This document shows positions 49,498 to 63,691 of a DNA stretch of 64,000 nt, in pieces. The notes below the pieces were generated by a model. The model was not told the DNA's origin. It saw only the letters and a program-made list of their open reading frames with translations, and did no database searches. The DNA comes from Pegea sp. RAD2-039 (Eukaryota; Chordata; Thaliacea; Salpida; Salpidae), in contig JAQGEQ010000213.1 of NCBI GenBank assembly GCA_034620365.1, positions 558,001 to 622,000 of the forward strand. The letters are read 5' to 3'. The position numbers were made by a program, and so were the translations under genes. Positions within the stretch are counted from its first letter, which is position 1. Every line of letters starts with the position of its first letter.

Positions 49498-52400
49498 TTT
49501 TATACCAGCAACCAAGCTTTAGTTTAAAATTTATCACTAAAAACACAATTAAAATTAAGAAAATACTATTTTGGTCACAAAAAACCAACATTCAGTGATA
49601 AGATATTGATAATTATATAAAGTATAGAAAATCTTAAAAAATAACTAAATAAAAATATCTTATATCAACTAATTATAAGTTCCAGAAGCCTGTTATATAT
49701 TTCACTCAAATCAAAGTTTAAAACTCAAAAAACTAAATCTTATATATAAGATTTTGATTTAATTGACTAAATGTTGTATACACAACTAATTCATATGAAT
49801 CTTTGGAAATAAATCCTAATTATATTTAAACAAGTTACATATCTAAATAAAAACATTATTGGCACTTCATCAATATAATTAATTCAAACTGCAAGGATTA
49901 TGTGACAATAATACTAACAGTAGTGTCACTACTTATTCGAGAAACTATTAAAAATCAAACAAAAATTAAGTCACTGGATATATCTAGCGATTTTAAAAAT
50001 TTCAGCAAATCTACTTCAAAAAAATTAAAACGTATAAAAATTACTTTCCAAAGAGACGTTGAATACATTTTAATAACACAATCATAAAGGTTAGTGAATT
50101 AGGACGTGGTTATATAACAAAAAAATAAGCTTACGAGAAAATGTTGTCAATCATTACAACATAGTTAGAAATGCATAGTTAAAACGGCTTAATTTGAATA
50201 AGGCCCATTGTAGACAATATCTTAATAAGGAAACAAGCAGATTATTAGTTTATTACAACTTTAGTCATACAACTTACACTAATTTTCTAAGTTTTCACCA
50301 GTAACTCATTAAAATAAAAATTTTATTAAATTAAAATTCGTGTAAACAATTTTCTAACAAAGTTATTTCAAACAAAATGTGTTTTACAACAAAGCGAACG
50401 GCTTGTTCAGCAGTTTTAAAAAACTTGTTTTGAGATCAAGCTCACAAAGTTATAGATTTGAAATATATCTAATAATGTATAAAGCTTGATATATATTATA
50501 TTTATTTAATAATAAGGCTTTCAGTATACCTTTTGCAGGATTTAAATTAGGATATCATCTTTTATAATTTTGAGCGCTCAGTTAGTGTTGATTGTGTAAT
50601 AAAATAAAGAAAAAATAGACTTTTATAATACGTAAAAGCAAAATATTTTGTAAAAGTTCGAGCTGCTTAAGTTATAACTATTTACTGTATTATCAAACAA
50701 TAGTTTTACTGAGTCTTAAAACATTTTTTTGAAAATACGCAATAGCCTATAAGAGCTCAGCTAAAATTGATGCTCAACCTTTTCAAAGTTTAAAAACTTT
50801 GATAATAATACCATTGACCTTTTGTAAGAGCAAAATGAATTGTGAATAACGAATCTGGTGTAATGAATATTTTTATCAGAAATTTCTACATCGAGATCAT
50901 AATTAAAAATATCGTTGAGTGCAATATAACTTTATAAATAATAATAGCTCCTATCATAAATATACAATTTCAAAACAAACCTCTTAAAGTAGAAGGTTGA
51001 TGATCTCTCAATTAATTCATCTACTAATAAAGTCTACTACAAAGTGAAGTTTATCTATGATTTTTCTAGTGAGTTTTTCTATACTTTTTCTAAGACAAAA
51101 TAAGGTGTAATGCTTTGAGTAGTTTCTGAAAAAAACTAAAACTGCAAAGTTTTTAATCGCTTTTGAAAAAAGTTTAAAGGATAGCTGCTACATATTTTCA
51201 TAAGAGTATAAAGAAATATTAAATATAATTTAATTATCGTCATACTTTTAAGTGGCTGACGTTTACTTTTTGTTTTAACGTACTTTATTTTCTTTAAAGA
51301 TCTATTAAAAATATAATAAAAAAGAAATAGTGTTGTTTCATTTTTGTTTCATTAAGATTTTTTAAAGGATTATACTGGCTAATACTTTAAAAATTTTACT
51401 TGCAAATTGATAAAATATGGTATGCTAATTTTCAATTCATTTAAGCTGTACCATTTCACCGCAAATATTTTCAACTATTTACAAAAATCCTTCAATAGTT
51501 AGTAAAAGATTTTTAAGTATATAATTGACAAAGGAATTGTTTAGACTTGCTTATATCTTGTTAAGTCATAAAATTGTTGCTAAGAGCTTGTAACCAAATA
51601 CTACAGAGCACTATCCATATTTAAGTTTAATTTTCATCTATATATACTCTCAATACGCTCAATGAATTTCACATTCGTTTTATAAGATATTTTTCATTAC
51701 TTCTACATGATTTCTCATATATCCGGTTCCTTTAGTTATAGAATCTCATAAAGTATTCAGTTTTGGAAGGTTTCATTTCATTATCTCATAATCTTTAAGA
51801 TGATGAAAAGATCCGATCAGCTTTTTTTGAAGAACTGAGGGTAATATAACTTGACTTTACTTGCCGGCTACCGGCACACTTACTACTTATATGGATCAAC
51901 TTACTTCAATATGTCTGCTGCAGGCATTAGTGGTTCTTATATTGCGTTTTAACGATGGCAATTTTCTCTTTTCATCGCTCTTATTTGTAGACTGCTTCAA
52001 CTTACACGAATTTTTATATATTATTAAAATTGGTCAATTTTAGGCGCCGAATACCTTCCTTTTTAGTTTGATATCAACTGAAATATTTTGAACCTCCTAA
52101 TAACAAATTGAATAAAGCACGCTGATAGGGGCTTTAAAAATGATGTTTTTTCTTGAACTACTTGGCGCCAAATGAAGATGCCTTTTTAAGCCGTTGAGTT
52201 GTTGAAACATTCTAATCCTATAATATAAGTAACTTACTTAAATCTTATCATCTGTACACTTCTTGAAAATGTCAATAAATATCCATTATTAGCTTTCTTT
52301 TTTAACTTTATATAAACCCCTAAGGATAAATGATGGATTAGGATTGCTTTATATAAAAAAAAACTATTAAGCAAAATTTATAAGCAAATTATCTTGTTAG

Positions 52401-55400
52401 CAAAATAGTTTTAAACAGAAACAGCCATAAACAAAAAGGTGTTTTTAAACATGTTAAACAGCTAACTACCTAAATAGTTTTTTCTATAAATATAAAAACT
52501 TTACTTTTTATTTACACGATCAAATCCGATTGTCAAATATTAGAAATTATTTTACAATCTTGTCAATTACTTAAAATGATTAATTAATAGTAAATTGTTT
52601 ATTAGAAAAGATAATTAAAACTAATTAAAATTATGATCAACCTTCTGCCTTAAGTTTGTTAAAAAAGATTTAAGGATTTTAAAAATCAATATTTAATCAC
52701 ATTTTGTATGAAATTATTTAATTTTTAGCTAGTTTGATTTTTACTGAAAATAGTTTTCTTTTATTTATTTGATAAACTCATTAATCTTATTTTTAGTGTA
52801 TCCATTGTTTTATTATTCATTATAGTTTTAATAAACTTTTTAATAAAGTTTGAAAAACAACTTTGTTGTTATGAAAAAACACTTTCAATTTAATTTTAGG
52901 TTGCTTTAGTAATTTAGTTAGTTGCCTTAAATTTCTTTATTAAAGAAAAAATAAAAATCAGATGACAATTATATGTAGTGATTGCAGTAGAAAATATTCT
53001 TTTATTATGTTTATTTTATTGTTTGAATGTATGTTGTAATTAATTAATAAAATGTTAAAACTTTCTGTTAATGCTTGAAAAAACAGTTTATATAACATTC
53101 TTAAAATCGAATTAAACATTTTCTGAAAAACAGATAAACATACATTACAATATTCATACTGCATTTATCTAATTATAGCTATTTTTAAAAGTTACTGAAA
53201 AGTAAAATAAATACTAAAGGCTTTAATTATATGTGAAATAGAGGGCTACAAAACTCTTTATGATAATAAAACTTCACCAACTAGTTTTATTAACTCAGAT
53301 TTTGCCTTTGTATTTTTACATAATGAAAAAGTGGTTGACTTTTTATCAAGAATTTAGAATTAAACTTCAAAGTATTAAAAAGAAATCTTAATATTAGAAT
53401 AAGCAACTTCTTTTTTAATTCTTCTCATAGACTCCAATAAACTATCTTTAAATACATTCATAATTTTTTTTTAATTATCAGCTTAAATGCTTTGCTAAGA
53501 AGTTTCACTTTGCTAGATTTAGAAACTGTTCAGACTATATGAAAATAAATAAATGAATAGATATTTGGACTAGCTAGTCATGGTTGCACCTAAAAGTACA
53601 ATTTCATGTCTAATTGATAAGAAGAGCTTCTTAAGATTTTATAAAGACTTATTAATATATTAGTAAACTAATTTCTCAATTTAAAAGTTTGTGAAAAATG
53701 ATACGATAAAACAGTTCGGTATTGAAATATTAGATAACCTATTGTAGCATAATCTTTTTCTTAATTAGTTTTCCCCCAGTAATCTTAGTCAAAAATAAAG
53801 TATTTTTACTTTTAATTAAAAATTCATTTTTATATCTTAGAATTAATTTATCTCAATAAAAACAAACTTTGAATTTTATTCTTCAGATATTACAAATTCT
53901 AAGTTTGTAAAATGATTTGAACTTTTTTTAAAAACTAATCTTTGTATATTCATCAAAAACATTCAAGTTTACAAAATCGTTTTGTTATACAAAGCTCAAA
54001 TTAAAACTTTTAAATTAAATAAGCAATTGTAAACGATTAAGTTGGTAAATATTAATTGTAGTCTTTCAGTTTAATTTGACCTTTTACTGATAAACATAAG
54101 ATTGGCATATACTGAAACCCAAAGCAAACAAATATAAAAGTACATCGAATATTTAAGTGTAGAACTCCTTATAACTATAACTGCTTAAATGAGATTGAAG
54201 ATTATTATTTTGTTGAAAAACGTTTGCAAATAATAGCTTTGACTGTTATAACCGCTAGCAATATTCAAATATCTCAAAGCAACATGTTATTACGATTAGA
54301 TTTTTCTTTCCTTGCTTTTTGAAACACTCATTATTCAACTTTGTATTTGTATTGTTGGTAGATTTTATGCTTACTACTTAAGTTTAATTAAATTAAAGTT
54401 ATAAAAGAAGGTTATTTCTAACTATAATCTTTTTGTAACATCTTTTATATTACTTTTATAATCATAGTATAGGTCATGTATATACTATCTTCTCACTTAA
54501 AAGCCGTGAAAACGAAATGCATCATTTTTTAACTACATCTTTTACAATTGTTTGCAAGTTTTAAAGTTATCAAATTCTCTGTTCAATTTTTGATTTTATC
54601 TTTGATACTTTTATTTTAACAAAATCACTAAAATAAATTAAAAATAGATTGACTATTCTATTGACTAATCACACTAGAAAATTGTTGTTTACTCCTTAAA
54701 GAGCATTAAACAATTTACTGAGTTTACTATTTTTCATTTGTAAATGAAAGTAGATTCTTCATTCCAAACAAATACTTGTTTCTAAAAAATTTATATAAAA
54801 TAAATTATATCGAAATTATTATTAGGTTAAGATCTTAGAGCTTATTTATCTAATAAGTTTCATGTGCAATATGCTTCTATCAAGTTGAATGCTGCAATTA
54901 CACAAGCATTAAGGATCGTATAGGTCAAAATAAAACCATTAAAGTACTACTTGAAAAATTGCATCTAGTTGTCTGTTGTTGTCATTTGCTCTAAAACACT
55001 AATTTGGCTTTTTGAAAGGTATAAAAGTTGAAATTTGTTGTGATGTACCGAGCGAACTTATAACAGCACAACAAATATTGTTCATTAAAGTTGAAAAGCG
55101 TAATTGTATAAAGTCAAAACAAACATTTCTTTTACAATTTTTAGAATGATAATCAATAATACAAGTAGTAAACGTTCAATCAAAAATTAAAAAAAGATGA
55201 ATGTGTACCAGCGTGAAAAATTATTAGACAAATAACTTATTCAAATAAAATCAATAAGTTATTTAAAATATTGGAGTTTAACAATCAACATTTCTCGATT
55301 TAAAGTATTTTTTGTTTTAGAATTATTTTAAAAACAAGTAGAAACTTTATCAGGAATTAAAATGCTGTAATTTAACTATAATAAAATTTGATGTCAAACT

Positions 55401-57384
55401 TTACAACCGAAATCACCGCTTAGACTCTATAACAGATATTCAAAGATAAATTAGCTTTTTATAACATAAGTAAAACACAATTTGATTTTTACACCTATTT
55501 AATTGTAGGCATACCAGTTGAATTATTTTTCTTATAGCTGTAACTGGTCGTACGTTGTCGCTGTTTTTAATACAGTAAGGTGTTATTCAAAGATTATACT
55601 TTAAATTATGTAAAAGTTTCAATGTTGAAATATGTAATAACGGTAAAATCTACAAAAACATAAAACAAAAGATAGATAAATGTGCTTTTTTAGGCATCGT
55701 TAAAAACTTAGCTAGCCAAAAAATATCTTATTGAAAAAGACTTTTATTTCAGACAAAATAAAGAAATTTTTTGATTAAATATGAAATCATCAAGTGATAT
55801 ATTAAAAGAAAAGTATTTTTTATGCTTCATTTTTATATAACAGTATAAACACTCTCTATCAAAGTTGATTTCAGGTATATCTTTTGATCTATCTAAAATG
55901 ACAACGAGTTGTTTCAAATAAAAATAGTTGCTGAAAAGAATATGTAATAACATAATTTTGCAAGCCAGATATTCATAGAGAGTTAAAATATGGAATCACT
56001 GTAATTACTTATTTAAGGCTTCAATAAATTAATAATCTTCTATACTCATTTATAGAAGTGATACAAGGAAAACAAAAATTAGGTAAAATTGGCACACATG
56101 TAGTTTTTATATTCAAAAAATAAATCAAAATTATGTGTTATCTTAACGTTCAAACAATGGAATGATTTATTTATCATAGATTGGAATGGAGAAATTTAAA
56201 CTCATGAATGTTTGGTTTGCTTATTGTTGGTAATCTTTTCAAACAATATAAGAAAGTACGGATAGATTGACTAAAAGACGTTTAGTGATTGCCTACCATG
56301 TTGTAGGATTTTAGTTCACTTATACATCTTATTTGTGCATTCTTCGTCTGAAAAACATTTTAAGTCTTAAATAATTGAATAAGATAAGAATAAATAAAAT
56401 CATTAAGAATTGAAAGTTTAGATTAAAAAAATAATCTAATAGGTAAGTTTATTTTAAATTTTTTAAATTGTTTCTGTTGTATAACAAAAAACTAGAATAT
56501 TAAAAATTTCGCATATTTATTGAAATTTTTAAAATATTATGTAAGTTGATAACATATTCTATTTATATATTACCTGATAAAATTATCCAATATATTTATT
56601 CAAACATTTTTACATCAAAACTTTTTTTTCTTAAATAGCTGTTAAACTACACTTATCTCACAAACTCTTCAACTTTTCTACTTCAGTTGACTATAAACAA
56701 AAGAGCTAAATTGCTCATATAATTGTCGATACTGGTACGTAAAAGAAAATTACAAATGTTAGTCACTAATTTTATTGATGTTTGAGGACAAATTTTTGTC
56801 TATTTGTTTGATTTCTACCTTTAATTGGATCTGTCACTAAGGTAGAAAAACTCTAATTAGCCTTTTAAGGAAAGATTCATCAACTTTATGCTCTTGCTAT
56901 TTGAACTAAAGGTGTCTGTTTTACTCAAAGGTTTCTTAAACTGCTTGAGGCAAACTGACAGAGTCAATACAGCTGTGCGATTGAACTCAGAAGGGACCGT
57001 TGAGCTTATTGAGGCATAAAAGTTGATTGACAGGCTTTTATTTGAACATACCGCCACTCAATAATTCCTAAAAATTGAAACAATTGCTCCTATGCCTTTT
57101 GAAACCTATCTTTGTCTGAAAATGAACAAACTACATCAATAAATTACATCACATTAGTTTTACTAGCAATCCACAATAGTGGCAAAATCGATTAACATCG
57201 ATTACCGACAGTTTTATTTTGGGCAGCAGCAAAGGCACGTGACCACACCTGTGGTTGTTGATGGTGATTAGTTGTTTTCAGTCGGCCCGAATCTTTCACT
57301 ATTAATCGATTCCCTATCAAGCCTGGGTGGGCTTGCTCACTAATTCCCTTCATCTCGCAAAAACTGCTGAGATGATGAACTTAA
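49498..57384. other. Long A+T-rich gene-free stretch
   Basis: Nearly 8 kb with no exon I can support. A patch near 51860-52200 is richer in G+C, has a 60-codon open frame and two GGCGCC sites, but no family match or splice context. A 10-bp inverted repeat lies near 55035-55076. From about 57180 the DNA becomes less A+T-rich, with a CACGTGAC E-box at about 57236, and probably forms the promoter of the exon at 57385. Confidence 0.5.
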
Positions 57385-57558
57385 ATGACGAGCTTTTTTT
57401 GTTTTGATATAATTGAAATTATTGCTGAATACACCCACACGTATATGAACAACAATTCGTGGCGTTCACTTTTTATAACGACGATTCTGTTCTCGATGAT
57501 TCAGTTTGTTGCAAAATACGAAACGCTTTTCATCGACGACCAAATAATTCATTTAAAG
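57385..57558 (+). CDS. Probable first coding exon of a membrane protein gene, 5' part only
   Basis: ATG plus 57 open codons, ending in AAG|GTTTCT in phase 0. The product begins MTSFFCFDIIEIIAEYTHTY, then NNNSWRSLF, a hydrophobic run (FITTILFSMIQFVA) that would cross a membrane, and a short polar end. This resembles the short lumenal start plus single membrane anchor of sphingosine-1-phosphate lyase, where an EPWQ-like motif precedes the anchor, but the match is too short to name it. The downstream exons were not found; the first intron may run past the window. A less A+T-rich patch sits just upstream. Confidence 0.45.
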
Positions 57559-59319
57559 GTTTCTTAGTATCTTAAACTAATAATTTCACTGCAATTTTAT
57601 TGATAAATCTCAGTGTAATTGAGTTTCTATTAATATTTTTGATTAAATTTAACGTGGGTGTTACATTATGTTTGTTTTTGGTTCATTTTCCAACTTCATC
57701 TATTTCTTATCGAGCAGCCTGATTGAAAAATAAGTATAGAACATGATAATATTTAGTGCTTTGCAATTCAATTTGTTTAAATCTTAAATACGTATAAAAA
57801 ACATACATGTACACTAGAATGGTTTATTTGATAAAAATTGCTTTTTTCAAGTTTTTCTTCACCTAAATAAACAGATTAAAAAAGGTTTTTGTTTATTATA
57901 TTCCTTCTATAACTTTTATTATACCAGTAAAAAAATTAAAAAAACTAAACATGTTAAAGAGTCAAGAAGTCAACCTTATCCTAATTTTACAATTATAAAT
58001 GAATAAATTTGAATTTAATTGTTTAAAAAACGGAAATAAGAAAAAATATAAAGAAAGTACAGGTAAGGCTACTTAATCATATATTATTACTAAAATTTAA
58101 TCAATACTTTAAAATTGAAAAGCATTGTTTTGCACACAACCTCAGGAAATAAGTTTCAAAACGAATTATAAACAGCTGCTTTCAGATTTATATTAATCAA
58201 AAAAGCAGTTGTTGTCAGCAAAAGGAAAACACTTTAAATTACATTGCAAAATCTGTCTTCATGACTTTGTGAGGTCTACTTGATCTTTTCTTTGAAGTGG
58301 CTCATATCATATCATGCTTTTAACTTTAAACAATTTTGATTTATTATGAAATTCTAATTTTGATATTTTGAATTTTTATATGATTGATTTGTAATAATCT
58401 CCATTAATAAACTCCATCAAGATTTGCTCAAAAAAGATCACTTTAATCAAAGATATTTTTTTTCAAATTTTTGCATTAACCTTTATCTGTGGCCGTTTGT
58501 ATCAAAAGAGGTATAGACTGAAAATTGATTTAACCGTATCTCTATTATTGACAATTAATCACATACAAAAGTAAAAAAACGAAAACATAAGCATCTTGGC
58601 TATATAAAGAGTAGTGCTAGAAATAAAATTTTTTGAAAAATTGATTATGCGATTACAAGGTTTTCTCCACTTCTTTACTCTCTCAGTCTTTAGTTTGTTG
58701 TTCAACAACTTGTTTTTGTTTCATCGAATCTTGCGTGAAACTGATTTTATATTAATATTGAGAATTTCATCGAAGTAAAAAACTTTTTGATTAAAATCGA
58801 TAAATTTTTTTCAGAGGTTAATTTGACGCCGAAAAATATTAATTTGAATGTAAAGTTGAAATCAATCAAATCGTTTTCCAAATTTTGTTTCTTCAAGCAA
58901 TTTTGACAATATTATAAGCCATCTGGATAAACGAGTCAAATTTACAAAAAAGAACTGAAGAAAATTTGTTTTGAATCATACAGGGCTACCTTAAAGTTCA
59001 AATTCTCTTTAAAAAGCATTTAACTGCAGCTGTAGAAGCTCATATTGATCAGTCGTTTATCAAATCTTGAATTTTTCTGCAGAATCCCATTTAATCTTAA
59101 TGTGTGACTGAATCGTAAATTCTTCTGCTAACTTACTTGTTAATTGAATTTTTATTGCAATCAATAAACTAATTTTAGGAAGTTATGTTTGTTACCTGCA
59201 AATAACCATAAATAAAATAAAGTAAATAGTGAAGGCATCATGAAAATAAAGTATTCTGTAGAAAATAGGATTTTATTACCAGCAAAAGAAAGATTACATT
59301 TAGGCTAAAAATAATAACG

Positions 59320-59352
59320 ATGACGTCATCTTGGTGGAGTCTAACCATGATT
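59320..59352 (+). CDS. Candidate short first exon overlapping a CRE-like palindrome
   Basis: ATG plus ten codons (MTSSWWSLTMI) run into ATT|GTAAGT, a strong donor. The ATG lies in GATGACGTCATC, a perfect CRE/ATF-type palindrome. No confirmed partner exon was found. It could be an alternative start for the gene begun at 57385, or chance. Confidence 0.2.
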
Positions 59353-59739
59353 GTAAGTTAATGACTGGATTTGTATCTGGCCTCATTTAGTTGTTTTCAG
59401 GGCAAAATTTAGCTTTAAAATAACAATCACTGAAATAACAGTCTCTCAGACTGCGTGATAACATCTTTCATTTTTAATTATACCTAATTGCAAGTTTTTA
59501 GATCTAAATATCTCGACGATTCTTAGGAAAACTTTGAATAATTAACGCATTTTATTAAAAGTTCCTTAAAGTTACTACAAGTAAACTTTTAGGATTAATG
59601 TTCGGCAGCTAACAAAAAACTATTTCATACTAGTTTTATGGGGTTAGATCTTACTGAAATCTACTCAAAAAATTTGATATCTACTTTCATTAAAGTTGAT
59701 TTGATAATCAACGGATTACTAATAATTGTATTATTTCAG

Positions 59740-59820
59740 GGGAAGCACCAATACGAGAAGCAACTGGTGTACACCAACAAAAGATTAAATTGTTGATATT
59801 AGACTCACTTCATTTCATAG
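59740..59820 (+). CDS. Exon-like segment with a ubiquitin-like flavour
   Basis: Acceptor TTATTTCAG and a possible donor ATAG|GTTATT bound an open frame that reads APIREATGVHQQKIKLLIL. The TGV..QQK..LL pattern recalls the first helix and third strand of ubiquitin-like domains, but it is far too short to be sure. Base composition is richer in G+C than its surroundings. Confidence 0.22.
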
Positions 59821-62800
59821 GTTATTGGTTGAAAGACAATTTGCTTGTATTTTGTTGTTAACAGCAACCCTTGCGAAAGAATAAAAACAGGCTTAAACAC
59901 TTAATACTGATGGTTTGATCATGATTAATACAGTTTGTTTATCGATAACACAAGAGATTTTTCCTAGTGTAATCCGATTTATATCAGACAAAATGTAAGT
60001 TGATAGAAATAAAGAAGTTTTATGGCCGCCACAGTTTCTGTACTGTCACTTGATTGACATTTATGGATAGAACCAGCAAGTGTTATGTTTTGATTTTAAT
60101 AACAACTTGTTTAATCGTTCATACACTTAATATATTAGTTTAAAATTGGATGATTAAAAAAATAAAAATGAATTGATCTAAAATCTTAAAATTTTAATTT
60201 GAGTGAGAAATATATTCAAAGTATTATAATTGCTTAAATGTTGCAAAAATTATTCACTATCAAATTCTGATTAAGTTCTGTTAATACAATCTTAATTTAA
60301 AGATTAAAGCTTGAAAACAAGTTTTCAGCGTGTTATCGTAACTTTGTTTGATATCCATAGACTGCATTTATTCTATTTAAAGCAGATGTAATATGTATTT
60401 AGGAAAATATTTTAATTTTGATTGAAACGAGTTAAAAGTTTTTAATTAAATATCGAATAGTTTATTAATTAAATATTTTTGTTTTGTTGCAAATTATTGA
60501 CCAAAAACAGTTTTACAACTGTGTATAGGTAGGTCCTTAAAAAGTTGTGAACTTTACTGACGAAATACTTTGTTGTAATTTAAAAGTCTTTGCAAGTGAT
60601 AATGCTGCTAGTTTATATTCATTAAAAATATTCTTAAGATTGAATTCGATGTAGTACCTTATGAATGAGTCATATCAATTTTAAGGTTATAATAATTTGG
60701 AAGATTATCAAAAGAAACTACACAAGTGATTCCAAACGAAATTTTTTGAAAAATTTAAACAACAAATCAATTTTGATACACTTCAATAGTAATCATACGC
60801 TAATAATATGGTGTTTCATATTAAAAATATAAAACAATGTTGATATTTATCACCCCTTAATTTCAGCGCCACGATAAACAACTACAAAAAATAAACTACT
60901 GTTAATAAAGATTAAATAAATTAATGTTGTTAAAAATCTTTTGATCATTTTATGCATATTGTAATATGTTCTTCATTAAGTTCTATATGTAGACATATAG
61001 ACGCAGATACTTAGTTTACATAAAAAGAAAACATATTTTTATAATTTTTAAAAGTACCTCTACAATAGCATATATTTAATTCAAATTAATTTATAGGAAT
61101 TATGACATTTTATGGAAAGTTATAAATAGCTGGTTTTTGCATATTTAATTCAACCCAGATTAGACCGCAGTATTTAGATTCCAAAAAATGTCAAATTTAA
61201 TACAAAAGCTGCTTATACAACATAAAAAACAAGGGGAATATTTTGGATTAAGAAGGCTGTTAAAAAAGTCAAAAAATTTGTTTTATATTTAGTTGTAAGG
61301 AAGTGTTTAGCAAAAGCATAATTCATTTTTTGTAATTTTAGAAAACAAGAAATATAATTTATTTAAAATTGGTAATAAAAGAAAGTATTTTGTGAAAATC
61401 TTACAAAAATAAGCTTGTAAAAAAATTTAAACCATTTTTTTAAGTAGTATTAGCAAATGAACTTTCAGAGACTTACTATTATTATCTTATTAGCTTATTT
61501 AGTTGAAAACGATCTTAATAATACTTTAATTTTGAAATTTATCAAATAGATCTTTATAACAATTTAATGTTTTTTAATTTAAAAAACATAAGTTTTTGAT
61601 GTAACGTGCAAAGATGCAACATATAAGTTTATTTAACTTACCTGAACAAATATTTAGCAAAAATTATGAGAAAACTGTAGTTAACCTCTATAACTAATAA
61701 AGTAGCAATAAAGTAATAAGTAGTAATAAAGTGAAAGTATTTTATTTAGACGGCAATTTGGTTTGTTTGGCTTTGAACAACTATCTAGAATAAATTATAA
61801 TAAATCAAAATAGAAGATAGTAATGATTAAGTTGTTTACAACTTTTATAGGAAGCTTGTCAAAGCTTTGCTTTAACAAATATGAATGTTATTTATAACAT
61901 ACAATATAAAAGCTTGCAATTCTACTACCTCAAACCAAGTTGATGTAATTTCAAATGCCCATATCAACCAAACTAATTAAAAAATTCTCAAAAGTTATCA
62001 TTCCTTTAATTATTTTTATTTAAGTTTTGATGTACATGTTTTGAAAAAGTTAATATACAACCAAATTTTTACGAAAACAACTTTGTTTTAATTTTGAAAT
62101 TATACATTCTATCTTTTTTCTCAATAAACGAATTTCATAAATACTTCCTGTTATTTGCTATGAGAACTATAAATTTTATATTGTATGTTGATAGTTTTAT
62201 TTATCTAATTTATTGAGTTTTTTCATGGCTCTAACAGTAATATGATACGTTAAAAATACATTTTTATTACATAATGAAATGAAATTGATCGTGAAAGAAT
62301 AAAGCTATATCAGTATTAAAAACTTTTAATTGATAGTTATGGCGAAATAAATTATAAGAAACATAGAAAGTGCAAATTTTAAGTAATAGGAGACAGTTAT
62401 CTATAAGTTTAATTATTTAAGGTTATTATAAAACTTTATTATAGATGATAAAATTAATCATATATCAGTAAATTGTGTTTAGTTCATTTTTAAGCTTATC
62501 TTTATTATATAAAATTCTTGTGATTCTTGACAAATACTTGAGAAATAATGAGAAACAAATATGAGATAAGTTAAATACAATTGATTTAACTGCACATATT
62601 TCATTCAAAACAACGTTGGATTAGAAAAAAAGTTAATGATAAGAAATTCGAGAAGTTATTTTTCTGTGTTTTGGTTGAATTATTCAAACAATAAAAATAC
62701 CTGTTCAACTTTTTTCAGCTATATCAGGTTCATCATTGTTTTTAGTATGATCAGATCACTCTTTTTTATGAGTTGTTCACCATTCTATTGTTTAAATTTT

Positions 62801-63590
62801 TGTTTTCAATATACTAATTAGATCCAGAAAAAAAACTTTTGTTTGAAAGCTATATTTGTCTATCATTTTACAAATTAGAGATACCTTTAAATTAGAATTA
62901 AATATTATCTTTAGCTTACTTCCATTATTTATAATTATAGTTATCAAACGAAATAAATATTTCTTCAACAGCTTCTACGTTCTTTGTGTACGAAATTTGA
63001 AAAGCTTTTACAATTATTACTTTAGCTTATGCAATGAAATCTAAACTCAGTTAAAGGTTGGATTCAATTTTGATTAGTTAGTATATCATCAAATAAAAAA
63101 TAAGCTTTAAGTTAAAGGTAGAACAAAACAAAGATTTAGATCTTAAAGTTACATCTCGTTAATTAACGTTTGCTACTAATTAATTTTCAAGTGATATTGT
63201 GAACTTATTTATTCGTATGAGCATAATATCATCTGCAAAAGTGTTGTTGCTTTTACAATATTATAATAGTTATTAGTTAGTAACAGTTTAATACGAGTGC
63301 AATTAAAGAAATAAAGAATACATTATGTTGAGTACTTAAAAAATAAACATTAAATAACTTTAAAAATAAGTTGAAAAAATTTGCTTTGAACGCTTTTAAT
63401 AAAATAAATAAAAATAAAAGCATAAAATAAACTGAAACCATTTTTGCAGGTACGATATCTACATTAATTTAATAGAAATAAATAAATAAAGGGTTAGTAG
63501 TTTTACCCTGATAGTTAATTGGAAACTTCAAAAGTTACTTTTTCAAAGCTTATTTCCTTTTCTGTCTGCTTAGGTGTGTGATTGAATTAG

Positions 63591-63691
63591 ACGGAGAAAA
63601 AAGCTTCGACTGAATGTAGATGTAACATTAGAAGATAATAGCTTGATGCTCCCTATATTTTGTTCTAATATTATTGGGAGACTACAATATC
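63591..63691 (+). CDS. Exon-like open segment near the window end
   Basis: After an acceptor (GAATTAG) a frame reads RRKKLRLNVDVTLEDNSLML, then PIFCSNIIGRLQY. It can end at ATC|GTTTGT or at a TGA a few bases later. Codon content is better than in the flanks. I recognise no family. Confidence 0.2.

Noticed and set aside
51861-52043. 60-codon plus-strand ORF starting MPATGTLTTY, with a GCCGG-CTA-CCGGC hairpin upstream
   Set aside because: No splice context, no family resemblance and no support beyond length; likely chance or an old repeat.
62636-63044. Two plus-strand ORFs of about 60 codons rich in Phe, Ile and Asn
   Set aside because: Composition is what random A+T-rich DNA gives; no splice sites or family match.
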